A DNA stretch of 45,236 bases, from NCBI GenBank assembly GCA_002451165.1, contig DKBH01000107.1, positions 1 to 45,236 of the forward strand, written 5' to 3'. The notes beneath the pieces were generated by a model. The model saw only the letters and a program-made list of their open reading frames with translations. It was not told the origin of the DNA and made no database searches. Position numbers and translations under genes: made by a program. Source of the DNA: Nitrospiraceae bacterium UBA6905 (lineage in GTDB: Bacteria; Nitrospirota; Thermodesulfovibrionia; Thermodesulfovibrionales; UBA6898). Each line of letters starts with the position of its first letter. The first letter of the stretch is position 1. This document shows, piece after piece, positions 34,987 to 42,985 of this stretch.

Positions 34987-35025
34987 GGCTGCGCCTCTTT
35001 ATTCCTAAACCGCAGCCTTTTTTTT
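34987..35025 (+). terminator. Plus-strand intrinsic terminator inside a minus-strand operon
   Basis: GGCTGCG (34987-34993) pairs with CGCAGCC (35011-35017) around a 17-base loop, directly followed by eight T residues (35018-35025). It would work only on the plus strand, where no protein-coding gene ends. It may stop antisense transcription. Confidence 0.5.
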
Positions 35026-35154
35026 CAGCGGCCCCCTCAGATGGATGCAAAGGCTCCATCTGCTTTTTTCGCCTCCCGTTCCTTTTGAGCAGGGAAGGCA
35101 CCCCGTATACCATTGCCCCCACTTAGCTGTGCGATGCAACTCTGTTTCCAAGGC

Positions 35155-35751
35155 TTAGGATCCGCCTTTCCTTCTCGTCTTGTTCTCCTTAGGGATAACG
35201 ACTGCTGAGTTCTTCTCGATCTCTTTTCTGAGAGCAGCAAGTCGTTCGATCATCCCTTGGAGATTTCCTGCAGCTCCATCAGCTTCAGCAGCCCCTATCG
35301 CCGCATCCCATGTCGCAAACTGCTCCCTGTTCTTCTCACGAACTTCCGCCGCCTTGCTGCCCGTGAGTTCCTCCGTCTGCAACCGCAGCTCGCCGACCTT
35401 TTTGCGCAGATCTTCAATAATCTGCGCCGCTTCGGTCTTCAGCTTTTCCTTACGCATTTCAGCAAGGGTGCCGGCCTGATGTGCCAGCTGCTCGGCCTCT
35501 GCTGCCGCAGCTCGCGCCTCGTCATACTTGCGAGCGGCTACCAGTTCCCGTGCCATTTCGAACCGTGCACGCGCCGCATCTATCTCCTCTCCCGCATAGC
35601 GAGATGCTTCACTATCCCGCGCAGCATCAAGAGACTTCTCGGCACGGAGCATCTCCTCGGTAGGAGGTTTCGAGCAGCTTCCCAGGCATGCGGCGACCAT
35701 GATCAGGATCATCGCAGCGATCGGGGAAACACAGGTGCTACTTCTATGCAT
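35155..35751 (-). CDS. DUF4398-like lipoprotein
   Basis: A 198-residue protein with a signal peptide and a lipobox (LGSC, the cysteine at about residue 26 counted from ATG 35751). The mature part is alanine- and glutamate-rich helix: AEKSLDAARDSEASRYAGEEIDAARARFEMARELVAARKYDEARAAAAEAEQLA is cut here by me in meaning only; it is the repeat-like helical pattern of DUF4398 proteins found in outer-membrane lipoproteins. I choose ATG 35751, preceded by GAGG, over TTG 35763. Its start overlaps the end of the GT81-like gene by 8 bases. It resembles the partial gene at the right edge. Function unknown; an envelope-spacing or structural role is a guess. Confidence 0.78.
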   Translation of the reverse strand: MHRSSTCVSPIAAMILIMVAACLGSCSKPPTEEMLRAEKSLDAARDSEASRYAGEEIDAARARFEMARELVAARKYDEARAAAAEAEQLAHQAGTLAEMRKEKLKTEAAQIIEDLRKKVGELRLQTEELTGSKAAEVREKNREQFATWDAAIGAAEADGAAGNLQGMIERLAALRKEIEKNSAVVIPKENKTRRKGGS

Positions 35752-36952
35752 TATCCGCCTCAACCTCCTTTCGTATCCGCAGCAGAATATCGGGAATCGC
35801 GGACGTCACGCGGTCCCAGCTCGAGATCAAGGGAACCCCAATAGGATTTTCCATGATTATCTCTGCGGCCTGGCTAATGCCGTGCGTAAAGGTGTCCACC
35901 GCGAGGCTCTCCTCATGCCGGTCGAAAAACAGACCGTTGATAGCCGCATCGTCTTCGAAACGCTTCAGCATGTCCTGCGCCGTCCGCACATAGGTTGCAA
36001 CCAGCGTCTTGAAGAGGCCGTCGGAAAAAACGATCCCTTCGGAAGCAAGCGTTCGGAAAATGGACTTGCTGATATCGACGCACATCTTATGCAGTCCTTT
36101 CGAGGCGTCTTCAGCGGAAAGTGCCTGGTGCTTATGCTCATAGTTTTCGGCAATATCCACCTGGCATACCCGTCGGAGCGAGGTATTGCGGTAGACCTCG
36201 GCGAGAACACCGACCTCAAGTCCCCAGTCCCCGGGGATCCGGTTCACCCGCGCCATGTCCACATCCATGGAGAACTCCCCCGCAAGCGGGTACCGGAAAC
36301 TGTCGAAAAACAGCAGGAGCGGATGATGGCCGATGATCTTCTGGAGCGAGCGGATCAGCGGCGTCACCAGCAGCCGCGTGGCCCTCCCGTGCATGCGGTC
36401 GGTCACCCTGCTGTAGAAGCCCTTACAGAAATCGTAATCGAGATTCGGATTTACTACCGGGTAACAGAGCCTTGCCAGCAGATCGCGGTCGTAGGTCACG
36501 ATATCGCAGTCATGCAGCGCAATGACATGGAATTCCTGCTGGGACAGCACATATCCGTATGCCATCCAGGCGGACCGCCCCTTGCCCGGCTCGCCAATCG
36601 GCAGTCCCGCCTCCTCAATCTCGCGATAGATGGCGTTCAGACGTGCACCCGTGTTCCAAATCAGGCTCGTCTTCTGCGGAAGAATGGAAAAGAAGTCCTT
36701 TGCCTTCAGGAACTCCTCATCGCTCGCCGGCCCGAGCGTCACCACGATCTCCTTAATGTATTTCACATCCCGCAGCTGCCGGACGATGCCTTTCAGGGCA
36801 TCGCCCTCGAGCTCACTGTAGAGAGATGGCAGGATGAGGGCGATAGGTCGTTCCTCAGCATACCAGCCGAGCTCGGCCTCAATCCGTTCCATGTTGACTG
36901 CACCGAGCCGGTGAAATGTCGCAACAACTCCGGTCTGATAAAAATCAGCCAT
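35744..36952 (-). CDS. gpgS: Glucosyl-3-phosphoglycerate synthase-like glycosyltransferase (GT81-like)
   Basis: A 402-residue GT-A enzyme started at ATG 36952, with GGAGG 6 bases upstream and a promoter just before it; the longer open frame upstream overlaps that promoter. Motifs: IALILPSLYSE near 37-47, GEPGKGRSAWMAYGY near 119-134, the metal site ALHDCDIV near 144-151, GEFSMDVDMARVNRIPGDWGLEVGVLAEVY mid-protein. Length and motif order match archaeal and bacterial glucosyl-3-phosphoglycerate synthases, which transfer glucose from NDP-glucose to 3-phosphoglycerate for the compatible solute glucosylglycerate. The phosphatase GpgP is not visible in the window. First gene of the long minus-strand run. 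Confidence 0.8.
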   Translation of the reverse strand: MADFYQTGVVATFHRLGAVNMERIEAELGWYAEERPIALILPSLYSELEGDALKGIVRQLRDVKYIKEIVVTLGPASDEEFLKAKDFFSILPQKTSLIWNTGARLNAIYREIEEAGLPIGEPGKGRSAWMAYGYVLSQQEFHVIALHDCDIVTYDRDLLARLCYPVVNPNLDYDFCKGFYSRVTDRMHGRATRLLVTPLIRSLQKIIGHHPLLLFFDSFRYPLAGEFSMDVDMARVNRIPGDWGLEVGVLAEVYRNTSLRRVCQVDIAENYEHKHQALSAEDASKGLHKMCVDISKSIFRTLASEGIVFSDGLFKTLVATYVRTAQDMLKRFEDDAAINGLFFDRHEESLAVDTFTHGISQAAEIIMENPIGVPLISSWDRVTSAIPDILLRIRKEVEADNA

Positions 36953-36983
36953 AGAGACCTCCAGTTCCGTTGTTTTTACGGTA

Positions 36984-37012
36984 ATCTTAGCATGCGCTGT
37001 ACCTTGTGGCAA
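36984..37012 (-). promoter_or_regulatory. Promoter at the head of the minus-strand solute island
   Basis: On the minus strand TTGCCA (37007-37012) and TAAGAT (36984-36989) are 17 bases apart. The predicted start near 36977 leaves a leader of about 25 bases that contains the GGAGG of the glycosyltransferase gene. Confidence 0.6.
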
Positions 37013-37094
37013 CCTTCCACGGCACATGAGCGCTACTGACCGGACTGTATCACATTTGCTACACTGGTACTCATGAAGGACCGGGGGAGTTCGC

Positions 37095-38354
37095 ATGATG
37101 AAACTTTTTGATATTGTAGCCCTGCTCATGACACTGGCAGCGGTCTTCGGTTACCTTAACCACCGCTTCATCAAACTTCCCACGACGATTGGGTTAATGA
37201 TTATATCCATCGCTATGTCCCTAGCCATGGTGATCCTGGGACACCTCGGTCATGCAGGTCTGCTGCTCGAGCAGCAGTGGCTGGGTGTCGTCCAGGGCAT
37301 TGACTTCAATAAGACGCTCATGGTCGGCATGCTCAGTTTTCTTCTTTTCGCCGGCGCCCTGCATGTGGATCTGGCTGAACTGCTCGGCGAAAAATGGGCG
37401 GTCGGTCTTTATGCAACGGTTGGCGTCCTGCTGTCGACACTTCTCGTCGGGGCGATGACCTATATAATCTCAGGCTGGCTCGGCTTCGGGCTCCGCCTTC
37501 CTACGTGTCTGCTTTTTGGTGCACTCATTTCGCCCACGGACCCCATCGCTGTGCTCGGCATCCTTCGGCGGGCTGGCGTACCGAAACACCTGCAGGTGAG
37601 GATGTCAGGGGAATCGCTGTTCAACGACGGCATCGGGGTGGTCGTGTTCATTACGCTCTACGATATCGCCTTCGACAGGAGCACGTTTTCCGTCACCGGG
37701 GTATCCCTCCTCTTTCTCGAGGAGGTCGTCGGCGGCGTCTTTCTCGGCCTCATGCTCGGCTGGGTGGCTTTTCGTCTGCTCAAATCCATTGATAACTATC
37801 AGGTAGAGATTCTGATTACGCTCTCCCTCGTGACCGGAGGCTATGCGCTTGCAGCGGCAGTCCATGCATCCGGCCCCATAACGGTCGTGGTAGCGGGACT
37901 GCTCATCGGCAATCACGGCCGGAGATTCGCCATGTCGAAAAAGACGCGGCAGCATCTTGACATGTTCTGGGAACTCATTGATGAGATCCTCAATGCGCTG
38001 CTCTTCGTGCTGATCGGGATAGAACTTCTTGTCATCACCGTCAATGAGCGCTATGTGATCGCGGGTGCAGCAACCATATGCGTTGGTCTCTTGGCGCGCA
38101 TGATCTCCATCGCCATCCCGCAGTTTCTTTTGGCCCCCCGCTCCCCCTTTGACATCGCTGGGCTGAAGATCATGGTCTGGGGTGGCCTGCGCGGCGGGAT
38201 ATCAGTAGCGCTCGCCCTTTCGCTCCCTCTTGGCACCGAGCGGGATCTGGTCATCACGATGACCTATCTCGTGGTAGTCTTTTCGATCCTGGTGCAGGGA
38301 CTGACCCTGGAGCGCCTGCTCAGATCATCTACGGGAAAACCGAAACTCACATGA
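37095..38354 (+). CDS. Sodium:proton antiporter (CPA1/NhaP type)
   Basis: A 419-residue membrane protein with about 12 helices. The CPA1 ion-binding motifs are clear: LFGALISPTDPIAVLGIL (about 137-154, with the PTDP break) and SGESLFNDGIGVVVFITLYD (about 172-191, with the ND pair). The C-terminal TVNERYVIAGAATIC and GLRGGISVALALSLP segments fit as well. It exchanges Na+ or K+ for protons and serves pH and salt balance. GGGGGAG lies about 6 bases before the first of two adjacent ATG codons. It is divergent from the gpgS-like gene and is followed after 26 bases by glycerate kinase. Confidence 0.94.
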   Translation: MMKLFDIVALLMTLAAVFGYLNHRFIKLPTTIGLMIISIAMSLAMVILGHLGHAGLLLEQQWLGVVQGIDFNKTLMVGMLSFLLFAGALHVDLAELLGEKWAVGLYATVGVLLSTLLVGAMTYIISGWLGFGLRLPTCLLFGALISPTDPIAVLGILRRAGVPKHLQVRMSGESLFNDGIGVVVFITLYDIAFDRSTFSVTGVSLLFLEEVVGGVFLGLMLGWVAFRLLKSIDNYQVEILITLSLVTGGYALAAAVHASGPITVVVAGLLIGNHGRRFAMSKKTRQHLDMFWELIDEILNALLFVLIGIELLVITVNERYVIAGAATICVGLLARMISIAIPQFLLAPRSPFDIAGLKIMVWGGLRGGISVALALSLPLGTERDLVITMTYLVVVFSILVQGLTLERLLRSSTGKPKLT

Positions 38355-38380
38355 TCTATCCTCTCCTGATATAATGAAGT

Positions 38381-39694
38381 ATGCTCGCCACTGATCCCAG
38401 AGAAATGGCCGCGGTTGTCTTTGCGGCAGCGCTGAAGGCAGCGGACCCCTATGACTGCATTCTCCCTCAGACAGAGCGAGTGCGGGCGCTGTTCAACGAG
38501 CGTGGTCTGCGCAAGCTCGTTGTTGTCGGCTTCGGCAAGGCGGTCTGTCCCATGGCAAAGGCATTGGAAGACCAGATAGGCGATCTTATAACAGCAGGGC
38601 TGATCATCACCAAGCACGGTCACAGCGAAGGATACCGCTTCAGAGACTTACGAGTCCGCGAAGCTGGCCATCCTGTCCCCGACAAGGATGGTCTTGCAGC
38701 AACGGCTGAACTGACGGTGCTGCTGCAATCCTGCAGCAGCGATACACTGGTGGCATGCCTTATCTCGGGAGGCGGTTCAGCCCTGCTGGTGTCTCCCCAC
38801 GACCATATAACCATGGATGACAAACAGAATATCACCGCGCTGCTCCTCAAGGCAGGAGCGGACATCTTCGAACTGAATACGGTCAGAAAGCACCTCTCGA
38901 AGGTAAAAGGGGGGAGGCTGGCCGAGCTGGCATATCCCGCAATGGTCGTTGCACTTATTCTGTCGGATGTCATCGGCGACCGGCTTGATGTGATCGCCTC
39001 CGGCCCGACTGCACCGGATGCGAGCACCTATGCTGAAGCCCTCGCCGTTATCGCGAAATATGATCTGTTTTCATCTGCACCACCTGCGGTGATAAAACTG
39101 CTCCAGGACGGCGCTGCCGGCGCTGCGCCGGAGACGCCCAAGAAGGACCATCCGGTCTTCGAAGCAACGGAGAATATCATCGTCGGCAGCAACCGCCTTG
39201 CTTTGCAGGCTGCTTTGGCAAAAGCCGGAGAACTAGGTTTTGAAGCGAGGATTATATCATCCGACGTTACCGGGGAGGCAAGAGAGATCGGCAGGCGCAT
39301 GGCATGCGAAGCAGCCGAGCTGTTGCATGACCAGCAGCAAAAAAAACCCGTCTGCCTGATATCTGGCGGCGAGACAACGGTCACCGTAACAGGAAACGGT
39401 GTCGGCGGTCGGAACATGGAGCTTGCCCTTTCCTTCGCGCAAGAGATTGACGGTATCGACAAGATCACACTTCTTTCCGCCGGCACGGATGGTACGGACG
39501 GCCCCACGGATGCGGCAGGAGCGATCGTGGACGGGACAACTACTGCAAAGGCAAAGGCCATGGGCCTCGACCCTGAGACGTATCTGGAGAATAATGATTC
39601 TTACACTTTTTTCAAAAAGACCGGCGATGTGTTTATGACCGGCCCCACGGGAACGAATGTCATGGATATTCAGCTGATAATGATCTCCGAGTGA
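38381..39694 (+). CDS. Glycerate 2-kinase (MOFRL-type)
   Basis: A 437-residue enzyme that phosphorylates D-glycerate to 2-phosphoglycerate with ATP. The N-terminal domain carries VVVGFGKAVCPMAKALE and the glycine-rich LISGGGSALLVSP, NTVRKHLSKVKGGRLAE, and LSDVIGDRLDVIASGPTAPD; the C-terminal MOFRL domain has ISGGETTVTVTGNGVGGRNMELALSFA and SAGTDGTDGPTDAAGAIVD. It lies 26 bases after the antiporter gene. TATAAT at 38370-38375 is only 5 bases before the ATG and no ribosome binding site is seen. Next to glycerate-type glycosyltransferases it may recycle glycerate released from glucosylglycerate. Confidence 0.94.
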   Translation: MLATDPREMAAVVFAAALKAADPYDCILPQTERVRALFNERGLRKLVVVGFGKAVCPMAKALEDQIGDLITAGLIITKHGHSEGYRFRDLRVREAGHPVPDKDGLAATAELTVLLQSCSSDTLVACLISGGGSALLVSPHDHITMDDKQNITALLLKAGADIFELNTVRKHLSKVKGGRLAELAYPAMVVALILSDVIGDRLDVIASGPTAPDASTYAEALAVIAKYDLFSSAPPAVIKLLQDGAAGAAPETPKKDHPVFEATENIIVGSNRLALQAALAKAGELGFEARIISSDVTGEAREIGRRMACEAAELLHDQQQKKPVCLISGGETTVTVTGNGVGGRNMELALSFAQEIDGIDKITLLSAGTDGTDGPTDAAGAIVDGTTTAKAKAMGLDPETYLENNDSYTFFKKTGDVFMTGPTGTNVMDIQLIMISE

Positions 39695-40158
39695 AACCGG
39701 GATAGGCGGTATCGTCAACGATAGGCTTGATTCTTGTATTATCTGTCCTGAACGCTCATTGTGTTTACAGCCTTTGTAAAAGCACTTCTTCATTTGCTGC
39801 TGCGGAGTACACCATGAAGTCCTCAGTTATCGGGGATTGCAACTGGCGAGGAGTACAGGAAGAAGTTGAGAAATGCGCTGACACGTGTGGTACATGCAAA
39901 ACCTAACGCCGCTACAAGGCAAACTCTGATGCTTTGATGTAAGGCAAGATACGTGCAGAACAGGCCGAAAAAACCGACGTATAGGCATATCTTTTGCACA
40001 TAAGGAAGTATAATAACCTCTTGTTTCTATGGGGTATTCGGAAAATATATATTATATTAATGCAGAAACAGCAGAAATCGTTCTCTAAGACGTGAGTGTT
40101 GCTGGGTGATTGGACACAGACTTAGTAATTTGCCTTATATTTTATATTAAAAGTGAAA
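39695..40158. other. Intergenic stretch, A/T-rich at its right end
   Basis: No established gene. One short cysteine-rich frame (39814-39906) and A/T-rich sequence with promoter-like hexamers around 40040-40150 are the only points of note. Confidence 0.4.
39814..39906 (+). CDS. Possible 30-residue cysteine-rich small protein
   Basis: An ATG frame of 30 codons ending with TAA, with GGAG 8 bases upstream. Four cysteines at 9, 21, 25 and 28 (CADTCGTC at the end) would allow metal or cluster binding. The frame is so short that chance is a serious alternative. Confidence 0.2.
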   Translation: MKSSVIGDCNWRGVQEEVEKCADTCGTCKT

Positions 40159-40323
40159 ATGTTTAACTTTTTAAAATATATATTTTTTTGTTTATACTTA
40201 GTGTACGCCGTCTCTCCCGTGATAGCAGCTGTAGAGCCGGCGTCCATGACCGGAAAAACGCCTGATGCCGAATCATTAGGGTCAAAGTACTATTTTTTGA
40301 AAAGCTCCTCTCCGTCTTCGTAG
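40159..40323 (+). CDS. Possible 54-residue small secreted or membrane protein
   Basis: A 54-codon frame from ATG 40159 to TAG 40321-40323. The first about 24 residues form a convincing signal peptide or membrane helix (MFNFLKYIFFCLYLVYA, then SPVIAA), followed by a polar 30-residue tail ending SKYYFLKSSSPSS. The ribosome binding site is weak (AAGTG). It could be a real small envelope protein or the remnant of a longer exported one. It converges with the lipoprotein gene at 40373. Confidence 0.35.
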   Translation: MFNFLKYIFFCLYLVYAVSPVIAAVEPASMTGKTPDAESLGSKYYFLKSSSPSS

Positions 40324-40372
40324 AAACAGGAGATATTGAAAAGACTTTCGACAGGCAAATAGGTATTATGAT

Positions 40373-40993
40373 CTATTTTTCGAGTGACGAGATTGTATCC
40401 GCAATGTCACGGCTGAGACTCTCCATTACCCTGCTCATGGCTTCAACCAGCGCACGGTAATCATTACCTGTCACTGGCTCGATAATGGAGGCATGCATCA
40501 CCAATGCCTCCCTGTCTTTTCTGAATACCGCCCATTGGACCTTCATTGAGACAGAATCGCCATACGTACCGTCAAATCGAATTACATCTACGGCGACTCT
40601 GTGCGCAATCGAGGTATAAGACTGCGCCGGTTGAATCCAGCTTACGACATGGTAGCGATCAGGAGGAAGCAGAGCCGAAAGATTTTCGATCAGGACACGT
40701 GTTATATCAGTTTCGAGGGAGCCGGCCCACCGGTGGAAATCATCCACCGCGAGTTCATTCTGCCCTGATCGCGTCACTATCTGAGGTCTGTCGAGATAAT
40801 CAGGAATTGACACAGGTCCCAGCGCTACAATAACGTCACGAGTGGCCTCGGCAACCTGTTTTTTGTGCGCCGGACTTTCCATGGAACTTAGAGTGTAAAA
40901 CCTCGTGGGCGCAGAACCAACGCAGCCAGTCAGGAACACGGCAATTATGCCTGAGCATAACAACGCATATCGATAAGAAAATACTCCTGTCAT
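40373..40993 (-). CDS. PqiC-type transport-auxiliary lipoprotein
   Basis: A 206-residue lipoprotein: signal peptide with lipobox LTGC (cysteine at residue 24), then the ABC-type transport auxiliary domain (RFYTLSS, VIVALGPVSIPDYLDRPQIVTRSGQNELAVDDFHRWAGSL, shown here as its markers RFYTLSS and IPDYLDRPQIV). Proteins of this family (PqiC, PF03886) sit in the outer membrane and pair with MCE proteins. AAAGGAG precedes the ATG, which lies one base after the mlaD stop. Last gene of the lipid transport operon. Confidence 0.9.
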   Translation of the reverse strand: MTGVFSYRYALLCSGIIAVFLTGCVGSAPTRFYTLSSMESPAHKKQVAEATRDVIVALGPVSIPDYLDRPQIVTRSGQNELAVDDFHRWAGSLETDITRVLIENLSALLPPDRYHVVSWIQPAQSYTSIAHRVAVDVIRFDGTYGDSVSMKVQWAVFRKDREALVMHASIIEPVTGNDYRALVEAMSRVMESLSRDIADTISSLEK

Positions 40994-40994
40994 T

Positions 40995-42119
40995 TCATTC
41001 TCCTTTTGGGGAATTCTTCCCTTTTATCAACGCTTCCGGATGCCGCTCAAGGTAATCAACAAGAGAACGGAGGGAACGGGACAGTGCTGAGATATCCTCC
41101 AGCGTCTTTCCTGCCTGATACCCAAGCTGAGGATTCTGGGCAACCATGTCCTCAATCGAGCGAACTGCTCTTTGCGTTTCCTGCAGCGTGGTCCGGACAG
41201 AGGCCAGGGTGTCTTTGATACTCCCTGCAATCTGGCCGGAAACCCCTTCCTGCATGGCCAGGGTTTTCTCCGTCTGTGCGAATGCCGCATATGCGGCATC
41301 CGATGCTTTCTGCATACTTGTTGAGAGCGGCTCTACCCGGGCATTCACGTCCTTTACCAGTTTATCGATATTCGACGCAAGGGGCACCACCTGGGCATTC
41401 ATCTCTCGCACAAGTTTGTCGATATTCGACGCAAGGGGCACCACCTGGGCATTCATCTCTCGCACAAGTTTGTCGAGGTCTGTAAGCAGCGCATTCAGGG
41501 TAACAACGCTTTTCTGCATATCCGGGGAATTCACGATCTTTTCTATGCCGGCAAGGGCGCTTCTCAATCGCTCGGCGATTTCCGCCACGGGCAGATCTTC
41601 GAACCTTCTTTTCACTTCCTCAATGTCTGAGGGAACCGTAGGGATCTCGGGATACTTCTTCTCCGTCCGCGAAAGCTTAACGGGTTTGCCGGGATAAAAA
41701 TCCAGATTTATGACAAGCTGGCCTGTGACAAAACTCTGCATCTGGAGCTGTGCGCGCAATCCTTTATCTACCAGCGCTTGCATAAACTTGTACTGATCAG
41801 ACCATATGTTCAGCAAGAAAACCTTTTTCGGCTTCACAAATGTCCCAGCCTCTATTTCCACATATACGGGTATGAGTATCGAAAGATCGGAAGGATCGAG
41901 GCGCATGGCAAAGTCAATGACCTGGCCAATTTTAACGCCGCGAAAAACCACAGGGGCACCGACCTGCAGCCCTTTTACCGAGCCTTCGAAGAAAAGCACA
42001 TACTTGTAAGTCTTAGCCATGAATTTACCTGATCCGAAGATCATCACCGCTACGACGATAAGAACTATTGCGCCAAGGACAAAGGCGCCGATCAGGGTCT
42101 TGCTTGCCTGTTTACTCAT
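40995..42119 (-). CDS. mlaD: MCE-domain periplasmic lipid-binding protein (MlaD-like)
   Basis: A 374-residue protein with one N-terminal transmembrane helix (about 9-30) and a single MCE domain (about 37-115; FEGSVKGLQVGAPVVFRGVKIG), followed by a long coiled-coil region. MCE proteins form hexameric rings that pass phospholipids between the membranes. Inside the coiled coil an 18-residue unit (DKLVREMNAQVVPLASNI) occurs twice without a change, plus a third diverged copy; at the DNA level this is an exact 54-base tandem duplication. The tail is longer than in E. coli MlaD. Stop and start codons of neighbours are within a base or so downstream. Confidence 0.93.
   Translation of the reverse strand: MSKQASKTLIGAFVLGAIVLIVVAVMIFGSGKFMAKTYKYVLFFEGSVKGLQVGAPVVFRGVKIGQVIDFAMRLDPSDLSILIPVYVEIEAGTFVKPKKVFLLNIWSDQYKFMQALVDKGLRAQLQMQSFVTGQLVINLDFYPGKPVKLSRTEKKYPEIPTVPSDIEEVKRRFEDLPVAEIAERLRSALAGIEKIVNSPDMQKSVVTLNALLTDLDKLVREMNAQVVPLASNIDKLVREMNAQVVPLASNIDKLVKDVNARVEPLSTSMQKASDAAYAAFAQTEKTLAMQEGVSGQIAGSIKDTLASVRTTLQETQRAVRSIEDMVAQNPQLGYQAGKTLEDISALSRSLRSLVDYLERHPEALIKGKNSPKGE
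41367..41474. repeat. Exact 54-base tandem duplication within mlaD
   Basis: Copies at 41367-41420 and 41421-41474 are identical. A third, diverged copy precedes them at about 41313-41366. Each unit encodes 18 residues, so the frame is kept and the coiled coil is lengthened by whole units. Confidence 0.95.
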
Positions 42120-42197
42120 CTTGTTTCACCTCTGCCGTTAAGAGCTCCGGTAAGTCAATCAACCCGATATGTCTTCGTGTCATCGCGAAACCATGCA

Positions 42198-42965
42198 TTA
42201 TTCTCTCTGCAGACCCTTTCCCCGGGTAAGAAAATTGATAATGCGGGAATCCTTCTCCTGAAGAAGGAGTCTCTTGGGGTCTCCGGCGGCTATCATCGTT
42301 TTTGCCTCAATATCAAGAAATACTGAGTTGTTGCCGACAGCAAAGATACTCGCCAGCTCATGGGTAACAATAACCACCGTCGCGCCGAGACTTTCTCTGA
42401 GTTCAAGAATCAGCTCGTCGAGTTGGTAGGCACTGATGGGATCAAGTCCCGAAGAAGGCTCGTCAAGGAAAAGGATATCCGGATCTAATGCCATGGCACG
42501 GGCCAGCCCGGCACGCTTTTTCATACCTCCGCTTATTTCGGAGGGATAATACTCTTCAAATCCTGAAAGGCCGACAAGGGACAGCTTTAGTGCGACGACC
42601 TCCCTGATCTCATCAGAGCTGAGGTTTGTGTATTGCTGGAGCGGCAGGGCAACGTTTTCTCCGAGGGTCAGAGAACTCCAGAGGGCTCCACTCTGATAGA
42701 GTATGCCGAAGTTCATCATGATACGCTCCCGCTCTTCAGGATCGGCATCCCAGAAACTCACGTCTCCATAGAGAAGCTCGCCCTTTGCAGGCCGCTGGAG
42801 CCCCACCAGGTGTCTGAGCAGGGTGCTTTTCCCGCATCCGCTTCCACCCATAACGATGAAGATATCTCCCCTGTTGATCGTAAAGGTCAGATCCCTCTGG
42901 ATAAGGAAATCCCCGTAGGCCATGGTGAGACCCCGTACAAGAATATGCGGCACTGTTTTCTCCAT
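42198..42965 (-). CDS. mlaF: MlaF-like ABC transporter ATPase
   Basis: A 255-residue cytoplasmic ATPase. Walker A GGSGCGKST, signature SGGMKKRAGLARA, Walker B DILFLDEPSSGLDP and the switch histidine in VIVTHEL are all intact, and the QSGALWSSLTLGENVALPL stretch is typical of MlaF and related lipid transporters. I start it at ATG 42965 (AAGGA just upstream); ATG 42977 and TTG 42989 are in-frame alternatives, the latter overlapping the permease stop. A 78-base gap separates it from mlaD. Confidence 0.92.
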   Translation of the reverse strand: MEKTVPHILVRGLTMAYGDFLIQRDLTFTINRGDIFIVMGGSGCGKSTLLRHLVGLQRPAKGELLYGDVSFWDADPEERERIMMNFGILYQSGALWSSLTLGENVALPLQQYTNLSSDEIREVVALKLSLVGLSGFEEYYPSEISGGMKKRAGLARAMALDPDILFLDEPSSGLDPISAYQLDELILELRESLGATVVIVTHELASIFAVGNNSVFLDIEAKTMIAAGDPKRLLLQEKDSRIINFLTRGKGLQRE

Positions 42966-42985
42966 CTCTTCCTTCATCCCGATTG

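Noticed and set aside
41313..41474. CRISPR-like repeat array
   Set aside because: The units are directly adjacent without spacers and lie in frame within mlaD; it is a coding tandem duplication.
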